A stretch of 64,000 bases of DNA from positions 342,817-406,816 of the forward strand of contig NZ_JAHLQL010000002.1 of assembly GCF_018919175.1 (NCBI RefSeq). Reading direction: 5' to 3'. This DNA is from Clostridium simiarum (GTDB lineage Bacteria > Bacillota > Clostridia > Clostridiales > Clostridiaceae). The notes beneath the pieces were generated by a model, which saw only the letters and a list, made by a program, of their open reading frames with translations, ran no database searches and had not been told where the DNA came from. The translations under genes were made by a program, and so were the position numbers. Positions 17,202 to 26,134 of the stretch are shown one piece after another. Numbering within the stretch: position 1 is the first letter of the stretch; each line of letters opens with the position of its first letter.

Positions 17202-18206
17202 ATGAATATAGCTGATTATAAAGGCGTTTGGGTTTTTGCAGAACAAAGAGATGGAGAACTTCAAAAGGTTTCATTAGAACTAATAGCTAAAGGTAGAGAA
17301 ATGGCAGATAAACTAGGGGTAAAATTAACTGCTTTATTATTAGGACATAATGTAGATTGCCTAGCAAAGACACTTATAGCTTATGGAGCTGATGAAGTTT
17401 TACAATCAGAAAATGAATTATTAAAGCATTATACTACAGATGGATATACAAAAGTTATATGTGACCTTGCTAATGAATATAAACCAGAAGTTATATTTAT
17501 AGGAGCTACTTTCATAGGAAGAGATCTAGGACCTAGAGTAGCAGCAAGATTAAACACAGGTCTTACAGCTGACTGTACGGCTTTAGATGTAGATGAAGAT
17601 ACGAAAAATCTATTAATGACAAGACCTGCTTTTGGTGGAAATCTTATGGCTACAATAGAATGTGCCGATCATAGACCACAAATGGCAACTGTTAGACCGG
17701 GAGTTTTTGCAAAGCTTGCTAAAGATGAAAGCAGAGCTCAAAATATAATTAAAGTTGATGCTAAATTAGCAGCAGAAGATGTGAGAACAAAGGTTGTTAG
17801 TGTGGAAAAGGTTCATAAAGAATTTGAAGATATAACAGAAGCTAAAGTCCTAGTAGCTGGTGGTAGAGGAGTAGGAGATAAAGCAACCTTTGATATGCTA
17901 AAAGAATTGGCAGAGACTATGGGAGGGACAGTGGCTGCTTCTCGTGCTGCAATTGAAAATAGTTGGCTAGATAAAGATTACCAAGTTGGGCAAACTGGTA
18001 AAACTGTTAGACCGAATATTTATATAGCATGTGGTATATCAGGAGCTATACAGCATTTGGCTGGTATGCAAGAAAGTGATATAATAATAGCTATAAATAA
18101 AGATGAAGGTGCGCCAATAATGAAAGTTGCAGACTATGCTATAGTTGGAGACTTGAATAAAGTTATTCCCGAGATGATATCTCAATTTAAAGCAATGCAA
18201 GAATAA
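17202..18206 (+). CDS. etfA: Electron transfer flavoprotein alpha subunit
   Basis: A 334-aa EtfA, the partner of EtfB. The C-terminal FAD domain is complete: LVAGGRGVGDK, GGTVAASRAAIENSW, QVGQTGKTVRPNIYIACGIS and GAIQHLAGM. The N-terminal domain pairs with EtfB. There is no N-terminal ferredoxin domain of the kind that some clostridial EtfA proteins carry. ATG follows TTAGGAGGG. It carries electrons between NADH, Bcd and ferredoxin in butyrate formation. Confidence 0.95.
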   Translation: MNIADYKGVWVFAEQRDGELQKVSLELIAKGREMADKLGVKLTALLLGHNVDCLAKTLIAYGADEVLQSENELLKHYTTDGYTKVICDLANEYKPEVIFIGATFIGRDLGPRVAARLNTGLTADCTALDVDEDTKNLLMTRPAFGGNLMATIECADHRPQMATVRPGVFAKLAKDESRAQNIIKVDAKLAAEDVRTKVVSVEKVHKEFEDITEAKVLVAGGRGVGDKATFDMLKELAETMGGTVAASRAAIENSWLDKDYQVGQTGKTVRPNIYIACGISGAIQHLAGMQESDIIIAINKDEGAPIMKVADYAIVGDLNKVIPEMISQFKAMQE

Positions 18207-18270
18207 TATAAAATAGCTTAGCTAAAGGAGACTTTAGCTAAGCAAATTTTCAATATAAGGAGGTAATTAT

Positions 18271-19119
18271 ATGGAAAAAATATTTGTACTTGGAGCAGGA
18301 ACTATGGGAGCTGGTATAGTTCAAGCTTTTGCACAAAAGGGTTATGAGGTTATAGTAAGAGATATAAAAGATGAGTTTGTAGATAAAGGAATTGCCGGCA
18401 TAAATAAAAGCCTTTCTAAATTAGTTGCTAAAGGAAAAATGACAGAAGAAGATAAGGAAGCTATACTTTCAAGAATTTCAGGAACTACAGATATGAATCT
18501 TGCTGAAGACTGTGATTTAGTAGTAGAAGCTGCAATTGAAAATATGGAAATCAAAAAACAAATCTTTGCTGAATTAGATAAAATTTGTAAGCCAGAAGCA
18601 ATACTTGCTTCAAATACATCTTCTTTATCAATTACAGAGGTAGCATCAGCTACAAATAGACCAGATAAGGTTATCGGAATGCATTTCTTTAACCCAGCAC
18701 CTATAATGAAGCTTGTAGAAATTATAAGAGGAATGGCTACATCACAAGAAACTTTTGATGCAGTAAAAGAAGTTTCTCTTTCCATAGGCAAAGATCCAGT
18801 AGAAGTAGCAGAAGCTCCTGGATTTGTAGTAAATAGAATATTAATTCCTATGATAAACGAAGCAGTTGGAATACTTGCAGAAGATATAGCAAGTGCAGAG
18901 GATATAGATAAGTCAATGATGCTTGGAGCTAACCATCCAATGGGACCTTTGGCTTTAGGAGATCTTATAGGGCTTGATGTATGTCTTGCTATAATGGATG
19001 TTTTATATAAAGAAACAGGAGATACAAAATATAGAGCACATAGCCTACTTAGAAAATATGTAAGAGCTGGATGGCTTGGAAGAAAGACAGGAAGAGGATT
19101 CCATAATTATAGTAAATAG
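18271..19119 (+). CDS. hbd: 3-hydroxybutyryl-CoA dehydrogenase
   Basis: A 282-aa enzyme that reduces acetoacetyl-CoA to (S)-3-hydroxybutyryl-CoA with NAD(P)H. The Rossmann motif [11 protein letters not shown] starts at residue 6, [15 protein letters not shown] follows, and the catalytic His lies in [15 protein letters not shown]. The C-terminal domain is of normal length. It is the last gene of the crt operon, with a 64-bp gap after etfA that contains a small hairpin (TTAGCTAA...TTAGCTAAGC region near 18217-18243) and then AAGGAGG. A strong terminator follows. Confidence 0.96.
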   Translation: MEKIFVLGAGTMGAGIVQAFAQKGYEVIVRDIKDEFVDKGIAGINKSLSKLVAKGKMTEEDKEAILSRISGTTDMNLAEDCDLVVEAAIENMEIKKQIFAELDKICKPEAILASNTSSLSITEVASATNRPDKVIGMHFFNPAPIMKLVEIIRGMATSQETFDAVKEVSLSIGKDPVEVAEAPGFVVNRILIPMINEAVGILAEDIASAEDIDKSMMLGANHPMGPLALGDLIGLDVCLAIMDVLYKETGDTKYRAHSLLRKYVRAGWLGRKTGRGFHNYSK

Positions 19120-19123
19120 AATT

Positions 19124-19154
19124 AAAAAAGACGACTTATTGGTCGTCTTTTTTA
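19124..19154 (+). terminator. Terminator of the crt-hbd operon
   Basis: AAAAAAGACGAC and GTCGTCTTTTTT form a 12-bp stem with a six-base loop and a T-run, directly after the hbd stop. Confidence 0.92.
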
Positions 19155-19254
19155 CGTTATAAAGAGTATTTATTTTACAGGGACTTGTAATGGATATTTA
19201 TTGAAATTTTTATCTAATAAATTCTACAGCTAGAATACCTTTTGTATTTAAGTA

Positions 19255-19497
19255 TTATTGTATGAATTGTTTCAAAATCTCTAATGCTTTGTTAACGGCT
19301 TTATCTTTTGATAAATCCTCATCTTTACTTTCTGGAACATTAATATCTGGTTCTGTAGTAAATTCACTGTCACAACGTCCGTCGCCTCTTAATCCCATTT
19401 CTTTAGGAAATGTAAAAAGATATCCACTATTAGGTAATGTGCATACTGCAGGATCAGAACCTATAGCATTTATATGGATAATAATGTACTGATCTCA
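19255..19497 (-). pseudogene. Remnant of an S41-type peptidase, C-terminal fragment
   Basis: On the minus strand a frame of about 79 codons, closed upstream by a TGA at 19497-19495, reads ...GSDPAVCTLPNSGYLF then TEPDINVPES and KAVNKALEIL before its stop. LPNSG-x-x-F, EPDI-x-V and the terminal K-A-L-E-I-L helix are hallmarks of the C-terminal part of S41 (C-terminal processing) peptidases. The catalytic core and a start codon are missing, so this is a decayed fragment. The plus-strand reading frame over the same bases has no ribosome site and is a shadow. Confidence 0.6.
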
Positions 19498-19631
19498 GTG
19501 TAAAGCTTAGATTATATATATATGTTTTCTAAATTAAATCATAATGTGATAAAATGTAGATACTTATTACTTTAAAGCTTTTAAGTAAACCTTTAAACTT
19601 TAAAATGAGACTAAAACCTGGTGGTGATGAT

Positions 19632-21542
19632 TTGTACGATAAGAGAAAAAAAGAAGAGATTATTAAAAAATCTCATGAAAGAAGTAAAATATATGGAATA
19701 GAAAAAGAGAGAATTTTTTCTAAGAGAATTCTTATGGGGAATGAAGTATCCGGTACTTTAGAGAAAAACAAAGAGTTAATAAATGTGGCTGATGCCTTTA
19801 TGAAAATACTTTATGACTTTTTAGAGGCGTCTGGATTTATTATATTTTTGACAGATAGAGAGGGATGTATATTAAATATAGTAGGAGATGAAAAAATTAT
19901 AGAGGCAGCTAGAGAACTTAATATGATAGTAGGGGCATTTATGGATGAAGGTAATGTAGGTACTAATGCTATGGGTATTGCAATTAAAGAAGATTCACCT
20001 ATACAAATATCTGCAAAAGAACATTTTATTAATGCATATCATAGATGGACCTGTTCTGCAGCTCCTATACATAATGTAAAGGGGGAGATAATAGGCACAT
20101 TAAATCTTACAGGAGGAAGTGATTTGGTTCATCCACATACTTTAGGTCTTGTGGTGGCAGCGGTAAAATCTATAGAAAATCAATTAAAGGTAGAAAATGC
20201 TCAAAAAAAGTTAAAAGAAGCTTATCAATATATGAAGGTTATAATGAACTCTATATCCTCAGGAATAATAGCCTTAGATAGAGAAGGGATTATAAATAGT
20301 ATAAATGATGAAGCCTGTAGAATGTTAAACTTAAATAGAGAGGAAATAATAAATAACTCTGTAGAAGATATCTTATATAATTGGAAACATTTCTTTAAAA
20401 GCTTAGAAGAAGGTAAAAAGATTGAAGATGAAGAAATAAATTTAAAAATAAATGGTATTAGAAAAAGTTATAACATGAACATATACCCCATATTTTCAGA
20501 GAAAAATCAGATTAAGGGTATAGTTATACTTTTAAAGGATATACAAAATGTTTTTAATTTAGTTAACAAATATACAGGGATGAACGCTAGATATACTTTT
20601 GAAGATTTTATTGGAAACAGCGCTGAGATAAAAAAGATAAAAGAGTATGCTAAGGGGATTGCAGATAGTCCATCTACTGTGCTTATAGAAGGGGAAAGTG
20701 GAACTGGAAAAGAAGTTTTAGCTCAAGCCATTCATAACTATAGTAATAGAAGGAATGGAGGATTTGTTGCTATAAATTGTGGTGCTATATCCAAAAATCT
20801 CATTGAAAGTGAACTTTTTGGTTATGATGATGGGGCCTTTACAGGAGCAAGAAAAGGTGGTAAGCCAGGGAAGTTTGAATTAGCTAATGGAGGAACCTTG
20901 TTTTTAGACGAAATAGGGGAGATGCCATTAGATATGCAGGTGAATCTACTTAGGGTACTTCAGGAAGGGGTGGTTACTAGGATAGGAGGAAGTAAGTACA
21001 TTCCTGTAGATGTAAGGATAATTGCAGCCACCAATAAAGATTTAAGAAAAGAGGTGGCTAGAGGAACCTTTAGGCAAGATCTTTATTATAGATTAAGTGT
21101 AATACCTATTGTAATTCCACCTTTGAGAGAAAGAAGAGAAGATATATTTTCTCTTGTAGAGCATTTTCTAAAAATCAAGTGTGAAAAACTAAATAAATCT
21201 ATACCTAATATACATAAAAGAGATTATCAGAAGCTTTTAAGTTATAATTGGCAGGGAAATGTAAGAGAACTAGAAAACTTTATAGAGAAAATAGTGAATT
21301 TTAATGGAGATGTAGATTATGATTTTATAGGTAGTGAAGAAATTTCTTATGATAATTTATCGTTAGAAGAAATTGCTTTAGGTGAAGAGGATTATATATG
21401 TTCCTTAGAAGATCTAGAGAAAAGAGCTATTATAGCCTGTTTAAGTAAATTTAATGGTAATATAACTAAGGTATCTTCGGTGCTTGGCATTGGAAGAAAC
21501 ACTTTATATAGTAAAATGAAAAAATATAATATCGGGGGGTAG
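19632..21542 (+). CDS. Sigma-54 enhancer-binding protein (GAF-PAS-AAA+-Fis)
   Basis: A 636-aa AcoR-like transcription activator. The N-terminal GAF-like sensor region (about 50-190) contains [13 protein letters not shown] and [11 protein letters not shown]; a PAS domain follows (about 200-310). The AAA+ core has Walker A GESGTGKE, the sigma-54-contacting GAFTGA loop in its exact form, Walker [13 protein letters not shown] and the R-finger region. The C-terminal Fis helix-turn-helix reads [21 protein letters not shown] start at TTG 19632, four bases after GGTGGTGAT (one mismatch to the ideal site). ATG 19605 has no ribosome site. Two -24/-12 promoters flank this gene, and the nearer one (adh) has triple repeats fit for its binding. 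The effector is unknown. Confidence 0.93.
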   Translation: MYDKRKKEEIIKKSHERSKIYGIEKERIFSKRILMGNEVSGTLEKNKELINVADAFMKILYDFLEASGFIIFLTDREGCILNIVGDEKIIEAARELNMIVGAFMDEGNVGTNAMGIAIKEDSPIQISAKEHFINAYHRWTCSAAPIHNVKGEIIGTLNLTGGSDLVHPHTLGLVVAAVKSIENQLKVENAQKKLKEAYQYMKVIMNSISSGIIALDREGIINSINDEACRMLNLNREEIINNSVEDILYNWKHFFKSLEEGKKIEDEEINLKINGIRKSYNMNIYPIFSEKNQIKGIVILLKDIQNVFNLVNKYTGMNARYTFEDFIGNSAEIKKIKEYAKGIADSPSTVLIEGESGTGKEVLAQAIHNYSNRRNGGFVAINCGAISKNLIESELFGYDDGAFTGARKGGKPGKFELANGGTLFLDEIGEMPLDMQVNLLRVLQEGVVTRIGGSKYIPVDVRIIAATNKDLRKEVARGTFRQDLYYRLSVIPIVIPPLRERREDIFSLVEHFLKIKCEKLNKSIPNIHKRDYQKLLSYNWQGNVRELENFIEKIVNFNGDVDYDFIGSEEISYDNLSLEEIALGEEDYICSLEDLEKRAIIACLSKFNGNITKVSSVLGIGRNTLYSKMKKYNIGG

Positions 21543-21548
21543 GATAAA

Positions 21549-22010
21549 ATGAGTTTAAAAGGATTTATGACTTCTGTTATCTTAGGGTTACTATTAGCTA
21601 TAGTATCCATATGGAATTTTAGAATTGCACTTTATGTACTAGGAATATTTTATATTATAAAAGGAGCACTTCAATTAATAAATAAGGAGTACTATAAAAA
21701 GTTTCAGTGTATAATTAATGTGGATAGATATAAAGCTTATGAAAAGAAAAATGATGAATTTAAAAAGTACATAAAATCAGATCCTATATCGGATTTAATA
21801 ATGGCTTTTTTATTTATATATGTAGGGTATAAAGCTAATATAGCTGCAGGTAGTATAAAGTATCCTTTAATGATATTTTTATTTATTTCAATAGATTATC
21901 TTATAGAGACTAACGCTATGGTAAAAAGTGAAAAGTGGGAGGATTACAAAAAGAAAAGTATTTTTACATCTATAATAATGATATTTATTGTTTTCTTTTT
22001 ATTAAAATAG
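21549..22010 (+). CDS. Membrane protein of unknown function
   Basis: A 153-aa protein with about five hydrophobic helices: two N-terminal (residues 5-42), two central (about 82-118) and one at the C terminus. A charged stretch (about 46-78) lies between the first and second group. I do not recognise a family; the N-terminal pair is loosely like DUF308 repeats. The gene starts 6 bp after the sigma-54 activator stop, with GGGGGGTAGG upstream, so the two are co-transcribed. A role in sensing or transport linked to that activator is possible but unsupported. Confidence 0.7.
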   Translation: MSLKGFMTSVILGLLLAIVSIWNFRIALYVLGIFYIIKGALQLINKEYYKKFQCIINVDRYKAYEKKNDEFKKYIKSDPISDLIMAFLFIYVGYKANIAAGSIKYPLMIFLFISIDYLIETNAMVKSEKWEDYKKKSIFTSIIMIFIVFFLLK

Positions 22011-22025
22011 AGTTAATGATTTAAC

Positions 22026-22061
22026 GTGGTCTAAAAACGAACAGTGGTCTAAAAACGAACA
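22026..22061 (+). repeat. Perfect tandem 18-bp repeat, likely activator sites
   Basis: GTGGTCTAAAAACGAACA occurs twice head to tail (22026-22043, 22044-22061). Each unit contains the near-palindrome TGGTC-N7-GAACA. Confidence 0.8.
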
Positions 22062-22078
22062 ATAATTTAAAGCAAAAG

Positions 22079-22095
22079 TGTTCTTAAATGGAACA
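22079..22095 (+). promoter_or_regulatory. Third copy of the putative activator site
   Basis: TGTTC-TTAAATG-GAACA is a perfect palindrome of the same form as the two upstream repeats (TGGTC-N7-GAACA). A lone half-site TGTTC follows at 22113-22117. The sites lie about 165-220 bp upstream of the predicted sigma-54 start, a normal distance for enhancer sites. Confidence 0.65.
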
Positions 22096-22231
22096 AAAAT
22101 CTTTAATATTATTGTTCTTTAATATTTTTTGAAGATACTGCATATAAATTATAATGTGCAAAATAAGATAAAACAGGCTACTAGGTTATTTTTTTAACTA
22201 ATTATAATAAAATTTGTTAAAAAAATATCTA

Positions 22232-22248
22232 TTGGCATGGTACTTGCT
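22232..22248 (+). promoter_or_regulatory. Sigma-54 (-24/-12) promoter of the alcohol dehydrogenase
   Basis: TTGGCATGGTACTTGCT has GG (22234-22235) and GC (22246-22247) exactly 10 bases apart. The predicted start is near 22258, 35 bp before the ATG. A Rex half-site TTGTTAA lies at 22214-22220. Confidence 0.85.
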
Positions 22249-22292
22249 AATTATTATAAATGTGATTAATAAATTTCAGGAGGAGATATGGT

Positions 22293-23459
22293 ATGAATAG
22301 ATTTACATTACCAAGGGACATATATTTTGGTGAAGGATCCATGGAAGTATTAAAAACATTAAAAGGTAAAAAAGCAGTTATAGTAACTGGTGGAAGTTCA
22401 ATGCAAAAATTTGGATTTTTAGATAAAGTAGAAAGCTATTTAAAAGAAGCAGGAATGGAAGTTAAAAGAATTGAAGGGGTAGAACCAGATCCATCAGTTG
22501 AGACTGTAATGAAAGGTGCTGAATTCATGAGAGAATTTGGACCTGATTGGATAGTGTCCATAGGAGGAGGCTCACCTATAGATGCTGCTAAAGCTATGTG
22601 GATATTCTATGAGCATCCAGAAGTAACTTTTGATGATGTTAAAGATCCATTTACAGTTCCAGAATTAAGAAACAAAGCTAAATTTTTAGCTATACCATCT
22701 ACAAGTGGAACAGCCACAGAGGTTACAGCTTTTTCAGTTATAACTGATTATAAAGCAGGAATAAAATATCCTTTGGCTGACTTTAACTTAACTCCAGATG
22801 TTGCTATAGTTGACCCAAGCTTAGCTGAAACTATGCCAAAAACTTTAACAGCTCATACTGGAATGGATGCATTAACTCATGCTATAGAAGCTTATGTTGC
22901 TTCCTTGAGATCATCCTTCTCAGATCCACTGGCAATGCAATCTATAAAAATGATAAAAGATAATTTATTTAATTCTTATAATGGAGATAAAAAGGCAAGA
23001 GAAGAAATGCATATAGCTCAATGTTTAGCTGGTATGGCTTTTAGTAATGCGTTACTTGGAATAACTCATAGTATGGCTCATAAAACAGGAGCAATATTCC
23101 ATGTTCCACATGGCTGTGCAAATGCTATATATCTTCCATATGTAATAGAATTTAATAAAAAAGCCTGTGGAGATAGATACGCTCAAATAGCTAAGGAATT
23201 AGGACTTGTAGGAAGTAGCCAGGAAGAACTGATAAATTCCTTAATTGATATGATAAAAGAGATGAACAAGATGATGAACATACCTCAAACACTAAAAGAG
23301 TATGGAATAAAAGAAGAAGACTTCAAGGCTAATTTAGAAAAAATATCTGTAAATGCAGTAGCAGACGCATGCACAGGATCAAATCCAAGAGAAATAAGTG
23401 TGGATGAAATGAAAAAAATATTTACTTGTGTTTATTACGGAGAAGAAGTTGATTTTTAG
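22293..23459 (+). CDS. Iron-containing alcohol dehydrogenase
   Basis: A 388-aa group III (Fe-dependent) alcohol dehydrogenase, similar in build to clostridial NADPH-dependent butanol and 1,3-propanediol dehydrogenases. Visible features are the GGSSMQKFG nucleotide loop, SIGGGSPIDAAKAMW, PSTSGTATEVTAFSV and metal ligands in HTGMDALTHAIEAY and in HSMAHKTGAIFHVPHG. It probably interconverts an aldehyde (acetaldehyde or butyraldehyde) and its alcohol. AGGAGG precedes ATG. It is monocistronic with a terminator, and its -24/-12 promoter with upstream repeats places it under the sigma-54 activator encoded 750 bp upstream. Substrate is inferred from context only. Confidence 0.93.
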   Translation: MNRFTLPRDIYFGEGSMEVLKTLKGKKAVIVTGGSSMQKFGFLDKVESYLKEAGMEVKRIEGVEPDPSVETVMKGAEFMREFGPDWIVSIGGGSPIDAAKAMWIFYEHPEVTFDDVKDPFTVPELRNKAKFLAIPSTSGTATEVTAFSVITDYKAGIKYPLADFNLTPDVAIVDPSLAETMPKTLTAHTGMDALTHAIEAYVASLRSSFSDPLAMQSIKMIKDNLFNSYNGDKKAREEMHIAQCLAGMAFSNALLGITHSMAHKTGAIFHVPHGCANAIYLPYVIEFNKKACGDRYAQIAKELGLVGSSQEELINSLIDMIKEMNKMMNIPQTLKEYGIKEEDFKANLEKISVNAVADACTGSNPREISVDEMKKIFTCVYYGEEVDF

Positions 23460-23499
23460 ATTAGGGTATAACTATGCTATGGGATTAGCTTAAAACATA

Positions 23500-23543
23500 A
23501 GGCTCTCTTTAGATACTAAGGATAGGAGAGCCTGTTTTCTTTG
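23500..23543 (+). terminator. Terminator of the alcohol dehydrogenase gene
   Basis: AGGCTCTC and GAGAGCCT pair across an 18-base loop, followed by GTTTTCTTT. Confidence 0.75.
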
Positions 23544-23600
23544 AAAATTAAAACTATATCTACTATTTAGGTAATTTTATAATGAAATACCCTTTTTATA

Positions 23601-23647
23601 TGATATAATATATGTGGACTTAAAGCACAGTGTATAAATTTTAACAT
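23601..23647 (+). promoter_or_regulatory. nfnAB promoter region with a weak Rex-like site
   Basis: An extended -10 box TGATATAAT (23601-23609) precedes nfnA. At 23630-23647 GTGTATA-AATT-TTAACAT matches the Rex palindrome at 10 of 14 bases, with one good half. It is suggestive only. Confidence 0.4.
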
Positions 23648-23659
23648 GGGGGAATGAAT

Positions 23660-24550
23660 ATGTACAAAATAGTTAAGAAAAAGGTCTTAGCGCCTAACAT
23701 TTATCTAATGGACATAGAAGCACCAAGAGTAGCTAAGTCTTGCGATCCAGGACAATTTGTAATAGTTAAAATGGATGAAAAAGGAGAAAGAATTCCATTA
23801 ACAATTTGTGACTATGATAGAGAGGCTGGTACTGTTACAATAGTATTCCAAACTCTTGGAGAGTCAACAAAAGTAATGGCAAACTATGAAGAAGGAGAAT
23901 ACTTTAGCGATTTTGTAGGTCCATTAGGGAGACCTTCTGACATGGTTCATGAGGATTTAGAGGATTTAAAAAAGAAAAAAATAATGTTTATAGCTGGTGG
24001 AGTTGGAACGGCACCTGTTTACCCACAAGTTAAGTGGTTACATGAAAGAGGAATAGAAGCAGACGTAATAGTTGGAACAAAAACTAAAGAGCTTTTATTA
24101 TTAGAAGAAGAACTTAAATCTGTATCAGGAAATTTATATGTGGCTACAGATGACGGATCTTACGGATTTAAGGGAATGGTTACAGCATGTCTTAAAGATT
24201 TAGTTAATAATCAAGGAAAAAACTATGATTTAGTAGTTGCAATAGGACCTATGATAATGATGAAGTTCGTTGCTATGCTTACTAAAGAATTAAATATACC
24301 AACAGTAGTTAGTTTAAACCCAATAATGGTAGATGGAACAGGTATGTGTGGAGCATGCAGAGTGACTGTTGGAGAGGAAGTTAAATTTGCCTGTGTTGAT
24401 GGACCTGAATTTGATGGACATCTAGTTAATTTTGATGAAGCAATGAGAAGACAAGCTATGTATAAGTCAGAAGAAGGCAGAAAAATATTAAAGAAAGAAG
24501 AAGGAGACACTCACCATCATGGTGGTTGCGGATGTGGAGGTGACAAGTAA
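23660..24550 (+). CDS. nfnA: NADH-dependent ferredoxin:NADP+ oxidoreductase, subunit A
   Basis: A 296-aa FAD/NAD-binding reductase subunit with a [2Fe-2S] cluster. It has the ferredoxin-reductase fold (IPLTICDYD flavin region, MFIAGGVGTAPVYPQV nucleotide region) and the cluster motif GTGMCGACRVTVG...KFACVDGPEF. With NfnB it catalyses bifurcating transhydrogenation between NADH, ferredoxin and NADP+. I start at ATG 23660, seven bases after GGGGG; the ATG at 23654 is too close to that site. The C terminus ends in an unusual His/Cys/Gly tail (THHHGGCGCGGDK). The stop codon overlaps the nfnB ATG by one base. Confidence 0.92.
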   Translation: MYKIVKKKVLAPNIYLMDIEAPRVAKSCDPGQFVIVKMDEKGERIPLTICDYDREAGTVTIVFQTLGESTKVMANYEEGEYFSDFVGPLGRPSDMVHEDLEDLKKKKIMFIAGGVGTAPVYPQVKWLHERGIEADVIVGTKTKELLLLEEELKSVSGNLYVATDDGSYGFKGMVTACLKDLVNNQGKNYDLVVAIGPMIMMKFVAMLTKELNIPTVVSLNPIMVDGTGMCGACRVTVGEEVKFACVDGPEFDGHLVNFDEAMRRQAMYKSEEGRKILKKEEGDTHHHGGCGCGGDK

Positions 24551-25932
24551 TGGATAGAATGAAAAGGACTCCAATAAGTGAACAAGACCCAAAGGTAAGA
24601 GCTACCAATTTTGAAGAGGTTTGTTTAGGTTACACAGAAGAAGAAGCTATGGCTGAAGCAGCTAGATGCTTAAATTGTAAAAAACCCCTATGTGTAACTC
24701 AATGTCCTGTTACAATAGGAATACCAGAGTTTATTCAACATGTTAAAAATGGTGAATTTGAAGAAGCTGCTAAAACTATAGCAAAATCTAGTGCACTTCC
24801 AGCAGTCTGTGGTAGAGTGTGTCCTCAAGAAGTTCAATGCGAAGGTAAGTGTGTACTTGGAATAAAGGGAGAAGCAGTGGCTATAGGTAAGCTTGAAAGA
24901 TTTGTAGCAGACTGGTCACGAGAACATAATATAGATCTTTCAGCAGTTGAAGATAAAAAAGGTAAGAAGGTAGCAGTGGTAGGAAGTGGTCCAGCAGGAC
25001 TTACTTGTGCTGGGGACCTTGCTAAAAAAGGTTATGATGTAACTATTTTTGAAGCATTACACGAAGCAGGTGGAGTTTTAGTTTATGGAATTCCAGAGTT
25101 CAGACTTCCAAAGGACACTGTAGTTAAACATGAAATAGAAAATGTTAAAAAACTAGGTGTTAAGATAGAGACTAACGTAATAGTTGGTAGAACAGTTACT
25201 ATAGATCAACTATTAGAAGAAGAAGGATTCGATGCGATTTTTGTAGGCTCAGGAGCAGGTCTTCCGAAATTTATGGGAATACCGGGAGAAAATGCTAATG
25301 GGGTATTCTCAGCTAATGAATTTTTAACAAGAAATAACTTGATGAAAGCTTTCAAAGAAGGTTATTCTACACCTATAAGGGTTGGTAATAAGGTTGCAGT
25401 TGTAGGTGGAGGAAATGTTGCCATGGATGCGGCTAGAACTGCATTAAGATTAGGTGCAGAAGTTCATATAGTATATAGAAGATCAGAATCAGAACTTCCG
25501 GCAAGAGTTGAAGAGGTTCATCATGCTAAAGAAGAAGGAGTTATCTTTGACTTATTAACAAACCCAGTAGAAATCCTTACAGATGAAAAAGGTTGGGTTA
25601 GTGGAATGAAGTGTGTAAGAATGGAACTTGGAGAGCCAGATGCTTCAGGTAGAAGAAAACCTGTAGAAGTAGAAGGTTCAGAGTTTACCCTTGATGTGGA
25701 TACTGTTATAATGTCTCTTGGAACATCACCAAACCCATTAATACCAGCAACTACAAAGGGTCTTGAAATAAATAAGAGAAAATGTATAATTGCAGAAGAA
25801 GAAACAGGTCTTACTTCAAGAGAAAAAGTATATGCTGGTGGTGATGCTGTAACTGGAGCAGCTACAGTAATACTTGCTATGGGGGCAGGTAAAAAAGCGG
25901 CAACAGCGATAGATGAATTTTTAAGCAAATAA
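24550..25932 (+). CDS. nfnB: NADH-dependent ferredoxin:NADP+ oxidoreductase, subunit B (GltD-like)
   Basis: A 460-aa subunit related to the small chain of glutamate synthase. Its N-terminal [4Fe-4S] cysteines lie in CLNCKKPLCVTQCPV and CGRVCPQEVQCEGKC. Two dinucleotide folds follow: GSGPAGL for FAD and VVGGGNVAMDAART for NADPH, and TGAATVILAMGAGKKAA closes the FAD site. The pairing with nfnA (1-base overlap) indicates NfnAB rather than glutamate synthase, since no large GltB subunit is present. The complex supplies NADPH or reduced ferredoxin according to redox need. Confidence 0.92.
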   Translation: MDRMKRTPISEQDPKVRATNFEEVCLGYTEEEAMAEAARCLNCKKPLCVTQCPVTIGIPEFIQHVKNGEFEEAAKTIAKSSALPAVCGRVCPQEVQCEGKCVLGIKGEAVAIGKLERFVADWSREHNIDLSAVEDKKGKKVAVVGSGPAGLTCAGDLAKKGYDVTIFEALHEAGGVLVYGIPEFRLPKDTVVKHEIENVKKLGVKIETNVIVGRTVTIDQLLEEEGFDAIFVGSGAGLPKFMGIPGENANGVFSANEFLTRNNLMKAFKEGYSTPIRVGNKVAVVGGGNVAMDAARTALRLGAEVHIVYRRSESELPARVEEVHHAKEEGVIFDLLTNPVEILTDEKGWVSGMKCVRMELGEPDASGRRKPVEVEGSEFTLDVDTVIMSLGTSPNPLIPATTKGLEINKRKCIIAEEETGLTSREKVYAGGDAVTGAATVILAMGAGKKAATAIDEFLSK

Positions 25933-25988
25933 AGTTTTATAAGACCGCTAAGAATAATTGGAACTTCAAAAATAAATAATAAGATATA

Positions 25989-26033
25989 AGAGCTTTATAA
26001 CTATGATAATTCAGTTATAAAGCTCTTTCTTTA
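25989..26033 (+). terminator. Terminator of nfnAB
   Basis: AGAGCTTTATAACT and AGTTATAAAGCTCT form a 14-bp stem with a 10-base loop followed by TTCTTT. Confidence 0.88.
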
Positions 26034-26134
26034 GTTATCGCATATTAAGGTACGGTTTGATTTTAGCATAATATTATTTTATAATAATATTTATTAAAAC
26101 TATTTAAAAAAAAGTTAAAGGAGATTTAAGCGCC

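Noticed and set aside
19262..19492. Plus-strand open frame of 76 codons
   Set aside because: It has no ribosome site, and the opposite strand reads as a C-terminal S41 peptidase fragment, so this frame is a shadow.
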